Of a stretch of DNA of 64,000 nt, positions 45,101 to 56,400 are shown one piece after another. Source of the stretch: Chlamydomonas sphaeroides. Lineage: Eukaryota; Chlorophyta; Chlorophyceae; Chlamydomonadales; Chlamydomonadaceae. The notes beneath the pieces were generated by a model, which saw only the letters and a list, made by a program, of their open reading frames with translations, had not been told where the DNA came from and ran no database searches. Each line of letters starts with the position of its first letter. Within the stretch, counting starts at the first letter, position 1. The translations under genes and the position numbers were made by a program. The DNA lies in NCBI GenBank assembly GCA_001662425.1, contig BDDC01000057.1, positions 72,405 to 136,404 of the forward strand, read 5' to 3'.

Positions 45101-45362
45101 CGGGGAGCAGCGCAGCATGGATGGCAGGGGCTGGGGCCGGGGTGCGGCCCCCGGGGGTCAGGCGAGTGCCGGCAGCGGCCGGCGCCACCGGCGCTGCGGC
45201 CGGGCCCATGGTCGGGCGGGTCGGCAGGGGGCTTCGGTGGTCTGCAAGTGCGTGGCGGCTGAGGGTGCCGTGTGCACGACGAGGTCGCGCCGTGCCGCCG
45301 CTGCGATTTGCTTTGGTGCGACCGATGTGCGAGTTGTTGACCGGATTGTAAGGATAACGCAC
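36158..45362 (-). CDS. HrpB-type DExH-box ATP-dependent RNA helicase
   Basis: Twenty-two exons in transcript order: 45362-44860, 44332-44275, 44003-43914, 43693-43583, 43321-43232, 43028-42934, 42560-42388, 42199-42054, 41873-41631, 41226-41077, 40851-40750, 40554-40465, 40226-40073, 39862-39425, 39151-38961, 38711-38574, 38409-38126, 37902-37773, 37388-37296, 37076-37032, 36760-36701, 36343-36158; 3570 nt, 1189 aa. Motif I APPGAGKTT (188-196), Ia LEPRRVAA, motif II DEFHERN (288-294), III SATL, V STPLAESSVTIDG (about 465), VI QRRGRAGRTAPGRCYRL (513 on). DEFH instead of DEAH and the downstream WLDPPPEE, the final GLPETPRLAGGRIPL, LLSPAQRP, DLARFWSSSYPEV and RYPRHVWPEDP segments are signatures of the bacterial-type HrpB family. 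Exon 14 is a long Ala/Asp/Glu-rich insertion, and the C-terminus is a Lys/Gly-rich tail. The first 167 residues are Ala/Pro/Arg-rich and could be an organelle leader; the start could be an internal Met instead (for example 45209). Confidence 0.92.
41381..41500. repeat. 15-bp minisatellite, 8 units, in helicase intron 9
   Basis: Eight near-identical CCTCACCGCCGCCTG units between exons 9 and 10 of the HrpB-type gene. Variants differ by one or two bases. On the antisense strand the array would read as an open Gly/Glu-type frame, which explains spurious ORFs here. Confidence 0.93.
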
Positions 45363-45857
45363 GCGAGCACGGGTGAACGTCGCGGCCGGTTGTGGTGAGC
45401 ACGGTGGTGGTCGCTGTGTGGGTCAGCAGCGCGAGCGCGGAGCAGCGAAGTGGTTTATGCAGCGCGTTCAATGCGCAGCGTCTCTATCACAACACACTGG
45501 CCGGGGAGCGCATGGGTGTGCTGTGTGCTGCGCCGTGTCACACACGGGCGTAGAATGTGCGAACTGCCTGCCTCAACGCAGACGCTACACTGACAGCACA
45601 CAGCTAACAGCGAGGCACTCAGTAAGACGAACTGACACGCTACCTCTGCTCCTCTGCTGAACTAGGTCCTTGCTTCACCGTCGCTGCTTTTTTGCTATTC
45701 ACTGCTCGTATCAATTCTATGTAGTAGAGCGCGCCGTCGCGTCGCGCTGTTCGCGGTTGCGTGCATGTGCAGCTTCGCGCAACTCGGCCTTCGTGGAGTT
45801 GGCCCCTCATAGCGTATCTATCGACACAGTTAGCTGAGCTGGTGCTCTCGAGTCAGG
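45363..45857. promoter_or_regulatory. Divergent spacer, possible shared promoter
   Basis: 495 bp between the start codons of the HrpB-type helicase (-) and the AMSH-like gene (+). Clearly lower in GC than the neighbouring exons, with a T-rich stretch around 45680-45720. No motif can be claimed. Confidence 0.5.
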
Positions 45858-48800
45858 ATGCCTGCTGTCGCGAGGCCCGAGAAGCCCAAGTCGCTGGTGG
45901 AGCATCTCAGCGAGCAGGCCCCAAGGCGACCCGTCAATGACAGCGTCAAGATTGAACGGTACCTGATGTCGGCGCAGCTGCTCCTGAACCAGGTGCGCAG
46001 CTCAAGGCGAGCGTTTTGGGCCTGCCGTGCCACGCGCGAGTCCCGGCCCTCCTGCCACCCCGCGCCCGCAGGCCCAACAGTACCGCGCCATTGGCAATGA
46101 GGAGCAGCTCTACGTCATCCTACTGCGCTTTGCCAGGTAGTTACAAAACCCCAGCCTGCCCCTCGAGGGACCCAGGCGCAGCTGCGTGACACAAGCCCGC
46201 GAGTAGGCCGGGCCGTGCCTCTCCCCGCATGCCCCTCGGCCCGGTAGGCCTGCAGGGTCCACGCCCACCGCCTCGTCCGTGGTGCATGTGACTGCGCCGG
46301 TCGCATGACACGAACCCTGCCCCTCCCTGCTGCTCCTGCCCACCCGCGCCCGCAGCCTCATGGTGGAGACCATCCCCATGCACAGCGACTTCAAGAGCGC
46401 CGGGGCATCCTACGCCTCCCTCAAGCGGGTGCGCCCTCAGCCCTCTGGCAGCAGCGCACCGCCGTTGCAAACCCCCGGCCTCACATCGGCTCCCTAGCTC
46501 GCCACTCCCTCGGTTAATCCCTCCCGGTCTCAGATACACCGAGTGGCCCCGACCCCAGCCCCGGCTTCGCATGGCCTAGCCAAAACCTTCGGCGCCCCCA
46601 TCCCTTGGGACCCCGCCAGGCGGTGCCTGAGCGCCACTGGCCCAAGCTTGGACATCCAATCGTCACTCTCGCCTCTCCCGAGCCCTGCCTCGCCACCTCA
46701 TGCGCCCCGCTGGCACCCCCCCCGCAGACCCTGGTGGAGCGCCACCTTCCCGAGCTGGAGCAGCTCAAGCTCAGCCTGCAGCTGCGCCACCGGCCGCAGC
46801 AGCCCACCGCGCGCTCCACTAACCGCCCCGCCGACGCCGTCATGCTCAGCGCCTCGGACCTGCCGCAGCTCAATTGGGCCGCCAGCGGCGCGCCCATGCC
46901 GCCGCCGCCGCCGCCGACCGGCTTCCCCGTCGACGACCTGCTCGAGGTGATGCGCGGCGGGCCGTCGGCGCCGTCGGCGCCGCCGCCGCCATCGGGATGG
47001 CACGGCCAGGCGCCGCCGCCGCCGCCGACGACGACGGGTTCTACGGACCCGTACGCGCTGGCGGCGTCGGTGGCAGCCTCGTCTTCCTCCCTGGCGCTGG
47101 CGCCGGGGCTGGAGATGCCTCGCTACTCCACCAGCTACGCGTCGTCGGGCGGCCGACACGCGCTGTTCGGGTCGCCGCCGTCGTCCAATGGCCGCGCTGG
47201 CGCCGACGTGGCGCGGCACGGGGGCCCGGCGGGGCCACTGCCGCGCTACCCGGCGCTGGACTCGGGGCCCATCGCGCCGGGTGCGGCGGCTGCGGCGGCG
47301 GCGGCGGACCTGACGGCGCTGTCGCTGGCGGTGCCGCAGCCCAGCGCGGGGCCGTCGCTGGGGCCGCAGGAGCTGGCGGTGCGTGGGCTCGCAGCAGGGA
47401 CGGGTGGCTCGCGGCAGGGGCGCGGGCTGGGCCAAGCATGGCGACCCCGGCGGGAGTTTGCTAGGGCGTGCTTGGGGTGGAGCGCGGAACCTGCACTGCA
47501 GGGAGGGGCGCAGCTGTGGTTGGCTGTTGGGGATGAGTCGCCGCACGGCCCCTGCGCGGCCCCTGCGCCAGGCGTTCGCGCAGCCGCGGCTGCAGCGCCC
47601 CGCCTGTGCGGACCCGTGTGTCCTGCGGTGTCCCCGGGAGTCGTGGGCCCCGGCCCCCAGCCCAGCCAAAGGAACAGCTGCGGCAGCGCCGCGGCCCTCC
47701 AGCTCCGCCGCTGGGTCCCCGCCGCCTGCCGCCGACGCAACGCCACGCCCGCCCCCTGCCCCCACCCGCAGGTCTTCAACATGCCCTACGACACCACCGG
47801 CCTGCCCGCCACCTGTACAGCGCACCCCCACGCTGCGCCGCCGCCCCCCGGCGCGCCTCCGCCGCCTCCGCCCGCCTCCTCCGCCTTGGTGCCGGCGGCC
47901 GGCGGCCCCAAGGAGCTGGCCAAGCGCGCGCAGATGCGGGACGTGCACGTGAGCGTGGCGCTCATGGAGGAGTTCCTCGCGTACGCCAGGTGGGGCGGGC
48001 CTCGTGGGGACATGGCATTGCAGGCGCGGGGCCAATTGCCGGGCTGGGGGGGTGGGGGGCTGGGGGGCTGGGGGGGCTGGGCGCCCAGGCTAGGGCTCTG
48101 GGCGCGTTTGGGGCTGGAGCCTGGGCGTTTGGGGCTGGCCTCCCGGGGCCAATGCCGCCCGCCCGCCGCCTGGCCAGATCCAACACGAGCCGTGGCATCG
48201 AGTCGTGCGGCATCCTGGCGGGCAAGCTGCTGGCGGGCGACTCCATGTTCGCCATCACCACGCTCATCATCCCCAAGCAGCAGGGCACAACCGACACGGT
48301 GCAGGCGAGCCGCGGGGGCCCGGGGGGCGCCGGCAGCGGCCTGGGTCGGGCGCTGGGGCGTGGTTGCTGCCCTGGCTGCATGCGGCTTGGCATGGCTGGT
48401 CATGGCGCCCGCGGGTCCAAGGCGGTGGCTCACCTAGCGGTGCCGCTGCGCCTCGCTCACGCCGCCGTGCTGCCCCGCCAGGCCCTCAACGAGGAGGACA
48501 TCTTCGAGGCGCAGTTTGAGCGCGAGCTGTACCCGCTGGGCTGGATCCACACGCACCCCACGCAGGTGGGCTGCGGGGCAGGAGGCAAGGGATGCGCGCT
48601 CTGCCGTTGACCCTTGCGGCACCGCCGCATAGCGCCGAGGCTGTGCACAGCTTGCCCAGGCTTGTGGCAGCCGTCGTCGCGCAGGCCGCCCGAATGCGCG
48701 CCAGCACACGTCCGCGAGCCCGTTCGGCGCCGCATGCCTGCCTGTGGAGGACGCTGGCGTTGTGCACTGCACGACCAAACATGCGCCCTGCGGGGCCGGC

Positions 48801-49315
48801 CCCAAACCCCCGCAGACGTGCTTCCTGTCGTCGGTGGACGTGCACACGCACTGCGGCTACCAGACCATGTTGGACGAGGCGGTGGCCATCGTCATGGCGC
48901 CCACGGACAGGCAAGGAGGCGCCTGCCGGGGCTGCGCAGCGGGCCCAGGGGCCAAGCGTGCGTGGTGGGGCTGTGGCGCTGATGTGCTCAGGGCTGAGGT
49001 CAAAGGCCCTGCACCGAGGTGCCAGGGTGGGGGTTGACCGTAGCCACGTACCAAGCGCGGCGCATCTCGCGTGTTGCGGCCCTGTCCTAACATGACCACC
49101 GACCTCCCCCGAAACCCTGACCTGGCCCCGACAGGGCCAAGCGCTGCGGCATCTTCCGCCTGACCACGCCCGGCGGGCTGGGCCTGGTGCAGAAGTGCTC
49201 CCTGCGCGGCTTCCATACACACCCGCCCACATCCACTGGCCAGGAGCTGTACGAGCTGTGCGGCCACGTGTTCCTCAACCCCAGGACGCAGCACGAGGTG
49301 CTGGACCTGCGGTGA
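45858..49315 (+). CDS. AMSH: AMSH/STAMBP-type JAMM deubiquitinase
   Basis: Nine exons: 45858-45992, 46072-46136, 46356-46428, 46728-47378, 47772-47989, 48178-48298, 48482-48565, 48816-48910, 49135-49315; 540 aa, all phases consistent. The first 100 residues form a helical MIT-like domain (SVKIERYLMSAQLLLNQ, EEQLYVILLRFA). A long Pro/Ala-rich linker follows (exon 4). The C-terminal MPN+ domain is complete: catalytic-site Glu389 in GIESCGIL, then H444-T-H446 and S454-x-x-D457 in GWIHTHPTQTCFLSSVD, an exact H-x-H-x7-S-x-x-D JAMM motif. VHTHCGYQ and KCSLRGFHTHPP supply the second AMSH zinc site. The family removes Lys63-linked ubiquitin chains at endosomes with ESCRT-III. Intron 8 (48911-49134) starts with GC (ACAG|GCAAGG), a GC-AG intron. 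Length is close to plant AMSH proteins. Shares a divergent spacer with the helicase gene. Confidence 0.95.
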
Positions 49316-49634
49316 CGGGGCGAGCGGGGCAGAGCCAAGCAGGCAGGGCGTGGGGCGGGGGCGGGGGCCAGTGTTTGGGGAGGGGAAATCAACTGCTGCG
49401 GCGCGGCAAGGGGCATGGCGGCGTACAGGCGGTGGGCCTTGGTGCACATGCGCGTGTGGAGGTTGTGTCTGTCTTGCAGGATGCGTGTGTTGGCTTTGCA
49501 TTGCGGGTTTACCGCCGTTGATTTTCTGGCTAGGACATATGCTTGGTCGAGAGACCGCGCCCGTTGTAGTTTCTTTCCATCGGATAACTGGAATTCAAGA
49601 AGCGCTAGGGATAGCAGCTCACATGCACTGGACG

Positions 49635-49639
49635 TTACA
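49635..49639 (-). terminator. Candidate TGTAA polyadenylation signal of the TM9SF gene
   Basis: TTACA on the plus strand, about 500 bases beyond the stop at 50138 and inside the presumed 3' UTR of the convergent AMSH gene. Confidence 0.35.
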
Positions 49640-49686
49640 TGCTGGAAGCATGACATCGCCCTTGCTGTCTAGCACGACTACGGCAA

Positions 49687-49691
49687 TGTAA
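49687..49691 (+). terminator. Candidate TGTAA polyadenylation signal of the AMSH gene
   Basis: About 370 bases after the AMSH stop codon; the first plus-strand TGTAA I noticed downstream. A second lies near 49767. Confidence 0.45.
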
Positions 49692-50137
49692 GACGAGGTC
49701 CGCGGGGTCGATGCCGCGCACTTCATTCACCAGATACCAGCAAGAACTCACTAGCATGGCCAGTCCTGTAACCCCACCGTGCACACGCCCGGCTCAGCCC
49801 CGTGTACACAGCCCACCGAGCACCCACATGTCCCAAGCATGACTCCCGCCGTGGCGGCTGCCGCCCTGCTGATGCACTGAACGCGAGGTGTGCCCAAGTC
49901 CACCAGCACGGGCGGCGTGAGCCACTCTCGCACGCTACGCGGCTGCCGCTCGGCTGGCGAAGCTGCCGCTCCTCCCGGTACCCTTCGAAGCCAAGCCCAC
50001 GCGCCACTTCGTCACCCTCATCCAGGCTTGTGCCCGACCGCCCGCATCACACTGAGCCAGCGACCGGCGGCCGACAGCACCGCGGGTGCTGGCCCTTCCG
50101 GCAGGCGCCGCGGTTACTCTTCCTTGGCTCGTAGCGC

Positions 50138-53119
50138 CTACTCGCACTTGATGGCGCGGTAGATGTGGCGCACGAACATGAGCGACGCGCGCCACCCGAC
50201 GGTGCCGAGCATGAGGAAGAAGCCGAAGCAGACCATGGCCATGTAGCCGAAGAAAAAGCTGCGGGACAACAACACCAGTCAGCACCACCACATTAATCTC
50301 GGCACTTATCGCACGTGATCAACCCGCCAATGGGGCCCTTACAGCAGCGCATGGTCTGTAGCCAGTACGGGCGGCGCGGCGCGGACCGGACTCACGTGGT
50401 CTGCATGAAGCCGCTCATGTCGGACCGGGCGTAGTAGTAGTAAAAGCAGTAGCCGTAGACGAAGATGCCGGTGGAGCCACCGCACAGGAAGGAGCGCCAC
50501 CACCACTGGTGGTCCTCCACGGCCAGCTGGAAGTAGGTGAGCGCAATGGTGATGAAGGCGGTCACGACGATGAGGATGACGTAGACGATGGCCAGGATGG
50601 ACCAGATGATGTACACCTTGTGGCCCCACACGGAGGCGAAGATGTAGTAGAGCTCAACGTAGATGGCGGAGAAGGGCAGGAAACCGGCCATGACCATCTG
50701 CGGCATCGTGGTGCGGTACCACGGCAGCTGCGGGATCTCGCGTGGGTACTTGTTGGTGCGGCACGGCGCGAAGAACTCGGCGCTGCGGAGGGAAGAGGGA
50801 CACAGCAGGGGAATTGAAGGTTCGGACGTGGTGAGGGTGCGGGGAGCGGGCCAACCACCCGAGGAGGCCAGGACGAGGTGCGATGTGTGCAGCGTGTAGC
50901 AGCACTACGCCTGACGTACCGGTTGTTCTTGCCGGCAATGCCACCGAACACGGTCAGCGGGATGGTGACCAGGCTCCACAGCAGCAGGATGATGACGATG
51001 GTGCCGAACGGCAGGGCGGCGGTCGACTGAACGGCACATCGCAGCAGCCGAGGGACGAGGGAGCACGGGTCATTGCACTGCCGTCCTGTACAGGCACGCA
51101 GTACTGCCTCCCCTGGGTACTGCCACCTTGACGCTTTTCCTGCCCCAGCCCGCAGACCCACTCCCTGCGCCACCCCCCCTGACGCACCCGGTACACGATG
51201 GCCACGGTGTTCAGGAAGGCGAACATGCACAGGAACGGGCCGCAGTAGACGAAGCAGGTGAACAGGATGTTGCGCACCCACAGCTCGCCCTCCATCTGCT
51301 TGTAGTAGGAGCTGGCCACAAAGCCGGCGATGCAGGCGGTCAGCGAGTACAGCACGATCAGCGCCGTGTACAGCGCGCCGCGGTTGTAGGGGTAGAACAC
51401 GCCCACCAGCGCCAGCACGAAAATAAACAGGGCCAGGTAGAACAGCTGTGGTGCCGGGGGCCGGCCGATGATAAGGGAGTAAAGGCCGTCGGATGCGGAA
51501 CAAGAATAGGAGCAGAGGCTACATCAAAGCGTACGGCGATGCAGCGGCGGCTACGGCAACGGAGGCCGGCGGCTGGTGCCGAGCATATGAAAGCTGCGGC
51601 TGTGGGCCACAAGCAACCCAGGCCTCAGGCGCCCGGATTGCTCGCCCGTGCCCAATGTTTCAAGCTGAATCGTTCACAGCCCGGTCCTCATGCTGCCCCC
51701 AGCCGCAGCGCACCTGCGTGCCCGTGCCCACGAACGCGCAGAACAGGTTCTTGTAGGGAGGGAAGCGGAACACGTCGCCGTGCACGTACTTCCAGCCCGA
51801 CTCCTCCTCGTCCATGGCCGCTGCGGGGCGTAGAGGGCAGCAGGGCATCGCATGAGGCCCCAGCAGTGCCAACATACCTGCGCTACTAGAAGCCTGTCGA
51901 GCTGCACGCCCAGTACAGCGCGTGCTTCAACCAGCACCCGACTCACGGTCATCCTTCGAGTACTTGACGAAGTCGGCCTTCAGCACGCGCATGAGGATGG
52001 TAGCCAGGAAGCCCGTCAGCAGCAGCACCGTCACGCACGAGTTGATGATGGAGAACCAGTGGATCTGCGTGGCGCAGCGGCACCGGGACACAGGGGACGC
52101 ACCTTGTCAAGATAACGTCAGTTGGGCTGCCACACCGAGGGCGCCGTACTGCCAAGGCACTCCGAAGGCTTGCTAGTCAGATAACTGCATGCTGCAAGGT
52201 GGCCCTGGGATCCGTTCGCACCTCCAGGTGCACGGGGTTGAGGGGGAAGCGCTCGTAGCGGTTCAGGCGCTGGTCGAACTTGATGGTGGTCGGAGTCCAC
52301 TTCACCGAGTACGTGAACTTGGCCGTGGCGCTGCTGACGCTCTCCGAAATGTCAACGGCCTCCGCGGGGTCCGTGGATACGTTGATCTCGATGACGCGGT
52401 CCTCGTTGAACTTGATGTCGAAGTCAATGTGGGTGAACAGGTAGTACTTGAACTCGGTCACACCCCCGGGCTTAAAGAGCTTCTCCATCTTGCCAATGAA
52501 GCCCCAGACCGGCAGGTCGTCATAGTACATCTGGAAGTACCAGTCCTCCTTCACGGCCTGCAGGGTGCAGCGCCACAGCGGTGGGAGGGCCGGCCAGGCG
52601 GGTGCACCCGCTGTCCCATACCAACACCCCGCCGTCGCTGAAAGCTTACCCTGCGGAACTTCTGCAGCTTCTCCTCGTCCAGCTGCATCTCGCACACCAG
52701 CTCCCGCGTGCGGGGCTTACGGAACTGCAGCTGGTAAGGGGTGCTAGCCATGCGGTTCGCATCCACCACCTCGCCCATGCCAAGCAGCTTGTGCTTGACA
52801 CCATCCTTAGGCTGGCAGTAAGGCAGGCTGTAGTACTCGTACGTCTCACTGCATGCATTGAAGCGCCGGGTGCAACCTGGCTGTTGTGACGGGACTGCTG
52901 CAAATGTGCCGCGCAGAGGTGCCAAGCGCACCTGGGGTTGGTGAAGGGCCCAACCTTGCTGGCCCACAGCGGAACCTTATCGTCGACTTCGAACTTGTGG
53001 TCTTTCTCCCCAAGTAGCTCGCGCCCAACGCTGCTAACAGCCTCCCCGACCGCGGGCAGCCGGGCCGCTGCACTAAGCTGCAGCAGCACCAGCAGCGCGC
53101 TGGCCACGAGCAGCTTCAT
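50138..53119 (-). CDS. TM9SF / nonaspanin (EMP70) transmembrane protein
   Basis: Nine exons in transcript order: 53119-52932, 52848-52650, 52557-52222, 52064-51947, 51820-51714, 51445-51188, 51026-50920, 50782-50396, 50258-50138; 1821 nt, 606 aa, the same length as human TM9SF1. Signal peptide MKLLVASALLVLLQLSAAA. Luminal domain with VPLWASKVGPFTNP, YEYYSLPYC and ELVCEMQLDEEKL. The cytosolic DEEESGWKYVHGDVFRFP loop precedes a bundle of about nine membrane helices (first helix IINSCVTVLLLTGFLATI). Other family signatures are GTIVIILLLWSLVTIPLTVFGG, RTNKYPREIPQLPWY and VEDHQWWWRSFL. The C-terminus is YRAIKCE, a variant of the KxD/E Golgi-retention tail. Nonaspanins act in Golgi/endosome sorting and in trafficking of Gly-rich transmembrane helices. 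Head-to-head with TRAPPC8. Identification is secure. Confidence 0.96.
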
Positions 53120-53460
53120 GGCCCCGGCTGCGTGTAGTGTCAATTCGGGGCAGGGGGACGACGATCTCCAAGAGGGTACCGCTAGGGCAGCGGCATAGGT
53201 GGACAGCGTGGTTGTTACACAAGTACAGGAGCGGTACTGTGTCTCGCAGGGGATTCGGGCGCGAAGGGCCAAGGGCGACACCGGTTGCCTGCATCGCGGG
53301 CAAATTTGCTTTGCAATTCTCCCGTGTCACACATTGAACCCAATACGCTTCCATAGGAAGACTCAAAACGTGCATACCAAATGCCTTGATGGTAGCGTTG
53401 CCCCGCTGAGTGTCGCAATTCGGGTTCACCGAGCATGCGCTAGTTGGCCGTGCAGTCGTC
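53120..53460. promoter_or_regulatory. Shared divergent promoter of TM9SF and TRAPPC8
   Basis: 341 bp between two start codons on opposite strands. Both products act in Golgi/endosomal traffic, so co-regulation from one bidirectional promoter is plausible. No specific binding site can be named. Confidence 0.55.
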
Positions 53461-56400
53461 ATGGACATCAGGCCATGGCTGCAGGAATTGTACGCGCCAG
53501 CCGTGCTGGTAGCGGCAACACCGGCAGCCGAGGCGATAGTGACAGCCAAGAATGGGCTCACGCTGGTGGACCTGCTGCGCCCTTACAGCAGCGCCTATGG
53601 GCTCAACGGTGTGAAAGGGGATCAGCATACCAGGCGTGGGGTCGAGGGGCAGCCGCGCCAAGCAGCGCCACGCGCAGCGCCAAGGAGAGCAACCGCCACG
53701 CACCGTGCTGCCTGAGAACACCTCGTTGCTTTTCTTCATCTCCCACAGTTCCCGTGCGTGTCGGGGAGCTATCAGTGCGAGTACAGGATCTCCGTGTGCG
53801 CTTCTATGATGTGGCCAGCATGTACCAGCCACCGCCCGAGGTGCGCACGGCGCCACGGACCACACCCGCGAAACCCCACAGCCCTCTTCCACAAGGCCGC
53901 GTCGTCGCCGTGGAGTCCCTCGCCTTCCCTACCCAATCCAAGACCTTGATTTTCTCCGTTGTCGTGAACCAGTGGCCTCATAACCGGAATTCGTGCCTGT
54001 TCTGGCCGCGGTCGCCTCACCCCGCTGGGAGTGCCACGACCGCTCTCGGCAGCTTCCCAGCACGCCTTTCCAGCACAACCCAGCCACCGCCAAGTCTACC
54101 GATAGCCTGCTTGCCAGTTGCGGTTCCATGCCCATGCTGCCGGCGCTCCTCGCCCCCGGCGACAGGTGGTGGAGGAGCACCTGCAGGAGGTGCTCAAGGC
54201 GGCAGCGCAGCGGCACGCACGCTCGGACCCCTCGCCCGGCCTGCTGCAGCGCTGCATGTCCGGTGAGCGCCGCAGCGCCGCCGCAGCGACACACGGGCGG
54301 CGCCGGCCGCCCCGCATCTCCATCTGGGGCAGCTCGCCTTCATGCCCCTGGGACCGCTGCTCGCCCGGCGGCTCCCCACACGGCGCCGCTGAGCCCGGCT
54401 GCTGGCTGTGCGCGGCGAGCTGCAAGCGGACTCACGCGCCGCTCGCCTGCCCTGCTGGCCCTCCGCTGCGCTTGTGCCGCAACCCTGCTGCAGACTCCCC
54501 GCCCGACATGCGGGAGGTGACGCCCTGGTTCGAGGCGTACCGCTCCGAGTTCCTGCGGCTGCTGAGGTTTGGTGACCACGAGACGCTGGACTATCCCGTG
54601 GCCTGTGAGCAGGGGCCAGCCGGCGGGGCGGGCAGGGCGCAGCGAAGCGCCACGGGCGAAGGAGGGCGCGGCTGGGTGTGGTGGCCGCCCCTTGGTCGCT
54701 GCAGGCTGCTGTCCCCATCTGTCACGCAGCCTGCCGCACGCCCCGCCATTCACAACCCCGTGTGTACGTCCCCTGCTGGACGGGCCCGCGCCAGGCATCT
54801 ACGCCATCCCCGCCGACGTGGCCAACCCCGCCTCCCACCTGGACACGCTCATGGCCCAGATGCCGCTGCCGCCGCTCATGGCCGCCGACGTCATGTACAG
54901 CGTGCGCGACCGCGACTTCCCGCGCCACTATCTGCTGCTGCAGGACGTGGCCGCGGGCATGAGCGACAAGAAGTGGGCTGGGGCTGGGGCAGGGGCCGGG
55001 CTGCGGAGGGTGCGCGGAAAGGATGTACGGCGAGGGGACGGGTTGGCGGTGGGAGCGCGACCGCTGCTGCACGCAGCGGGAGGGGGTTGTCGGCCGGGCG
55101 GCGGGTGCGGGGCGGGGGCGTTGGCGTCCCGGGTGTGCGCTGAGGGTTCCCGCCTGCGGCCCTGGCGGCATGCGGCGGGCTGTTCCCTGTCGCAGGGCGC
55201 AGGACAACCTGGCGACATGCCGCAAGCTGTACGGCGACTCCCACTGCTCGCTGCTTCGGATCAACTCGGGCAACGGTGCGGCCTGCCGCATAGCGAAGGC
55301 CCAGCGTCACACCGGACTCCTGCCAGCCACCTCGAGCAGCTGGCCATGCGGCGGCAGCAGCTGCGCACCTTGGCCCAAGCCGCCTGGCGCCTGGCCCGTT
55401 AATACCAACAGCCCTCCCTTGGCGCCCACCGTGCCCTTCCGTACGCTGCCGCAGGCGACCGGGCGCACAGCGGCGCCTCCGTGGACTTCTTTGCGCGCTA
55501 CCAGCACGCCTGCCTGCCATCGGGCGGCGGCGGCGAGCCGCTCACGAGGCCGCCGGCGCCGCCGGGCGGGGTGGGCTCGTTCCTCACCGTGCAGGCACGT
55601 GGGACGGGCGGCGGCCACCCCAGCTGTTGGCACAGCAACCTCTCCCTGCCTGAGCCCGCAGCGACCCGTTACTGTCCCGCTTCCTCGAAGCTTCCATCCC
55701 CCGGAGTACTGCCAACATTGGGCCCGGGCCTCCGGCTACACGTGTAGCGCTACCCAGCTCGTTCTGCCCCTCCCCCTTCTCGTCCCCTCTGCAGGACCTG
55801 GACGGCGTGGGCTCCCTGGTCCGCGACTTCATGTGCCGCACTCTGCTGCCGCGCCTGGAGGAGCGCATCGCGCGCCTCAACGCCTCTATCACCGCCACGC
55901 GCCGCGGACTGCGCAACCGGCTCAACCGCTTCTGGAAGGGCTCCGCGGAAGACCGCCAGACCGACAGGTGCGGGGTTCCCACACGACCTGTGGCTTGTGG
56001 GCCCACCGGCCTGTATTAGGTATTGCCCAGGCGTGCCTGCCGAATCGTGGCGCGCCTCGCAATTGTGGCGTCATACCTCGCGTTCGGGGCTGTCCTTCTT
56101 GGGCCGCTGGGCGGCCGGTGCCAACAGCTGTCACCGCTGCTGCTGCCGCAGGCCGTACCCGTGGCACAGCGTGGAGGGCCAGATGCGGCAGCTGGGCGAC
56201 CTGGCCTTCCTCATGCGCCAGTACGCGCTGGCGGAGAGCACCTACCGCCTGGCGGCGCAGGTGCGGTGACAGGAGCTGGGGCAGGCGAGGGCAGCAGGCG
56301 AGGGCAGCAGGCGAGGGCGGCAGGCGAGGGCGGCAGGCGAGGGCGGGGGAGCGGGCCTGCCTAGGGCGGCTGGCGGCGCGTGCGCGTGTGACACGGGGTG

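Larger units (their letters stand above)
49316..50137. other. Convergent intergenic region with interleaved 3' signals
   Basis: Holds the 3' UTRs of the AMSH gene (+) and the TM9SF gene (-). TGTAA occurs at 49687-49691 on the plus strand and 49635-49639 on the minus strand, so the two transcripts may overlap at their 3' ends. No gene is present. Confidence 0.55.
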
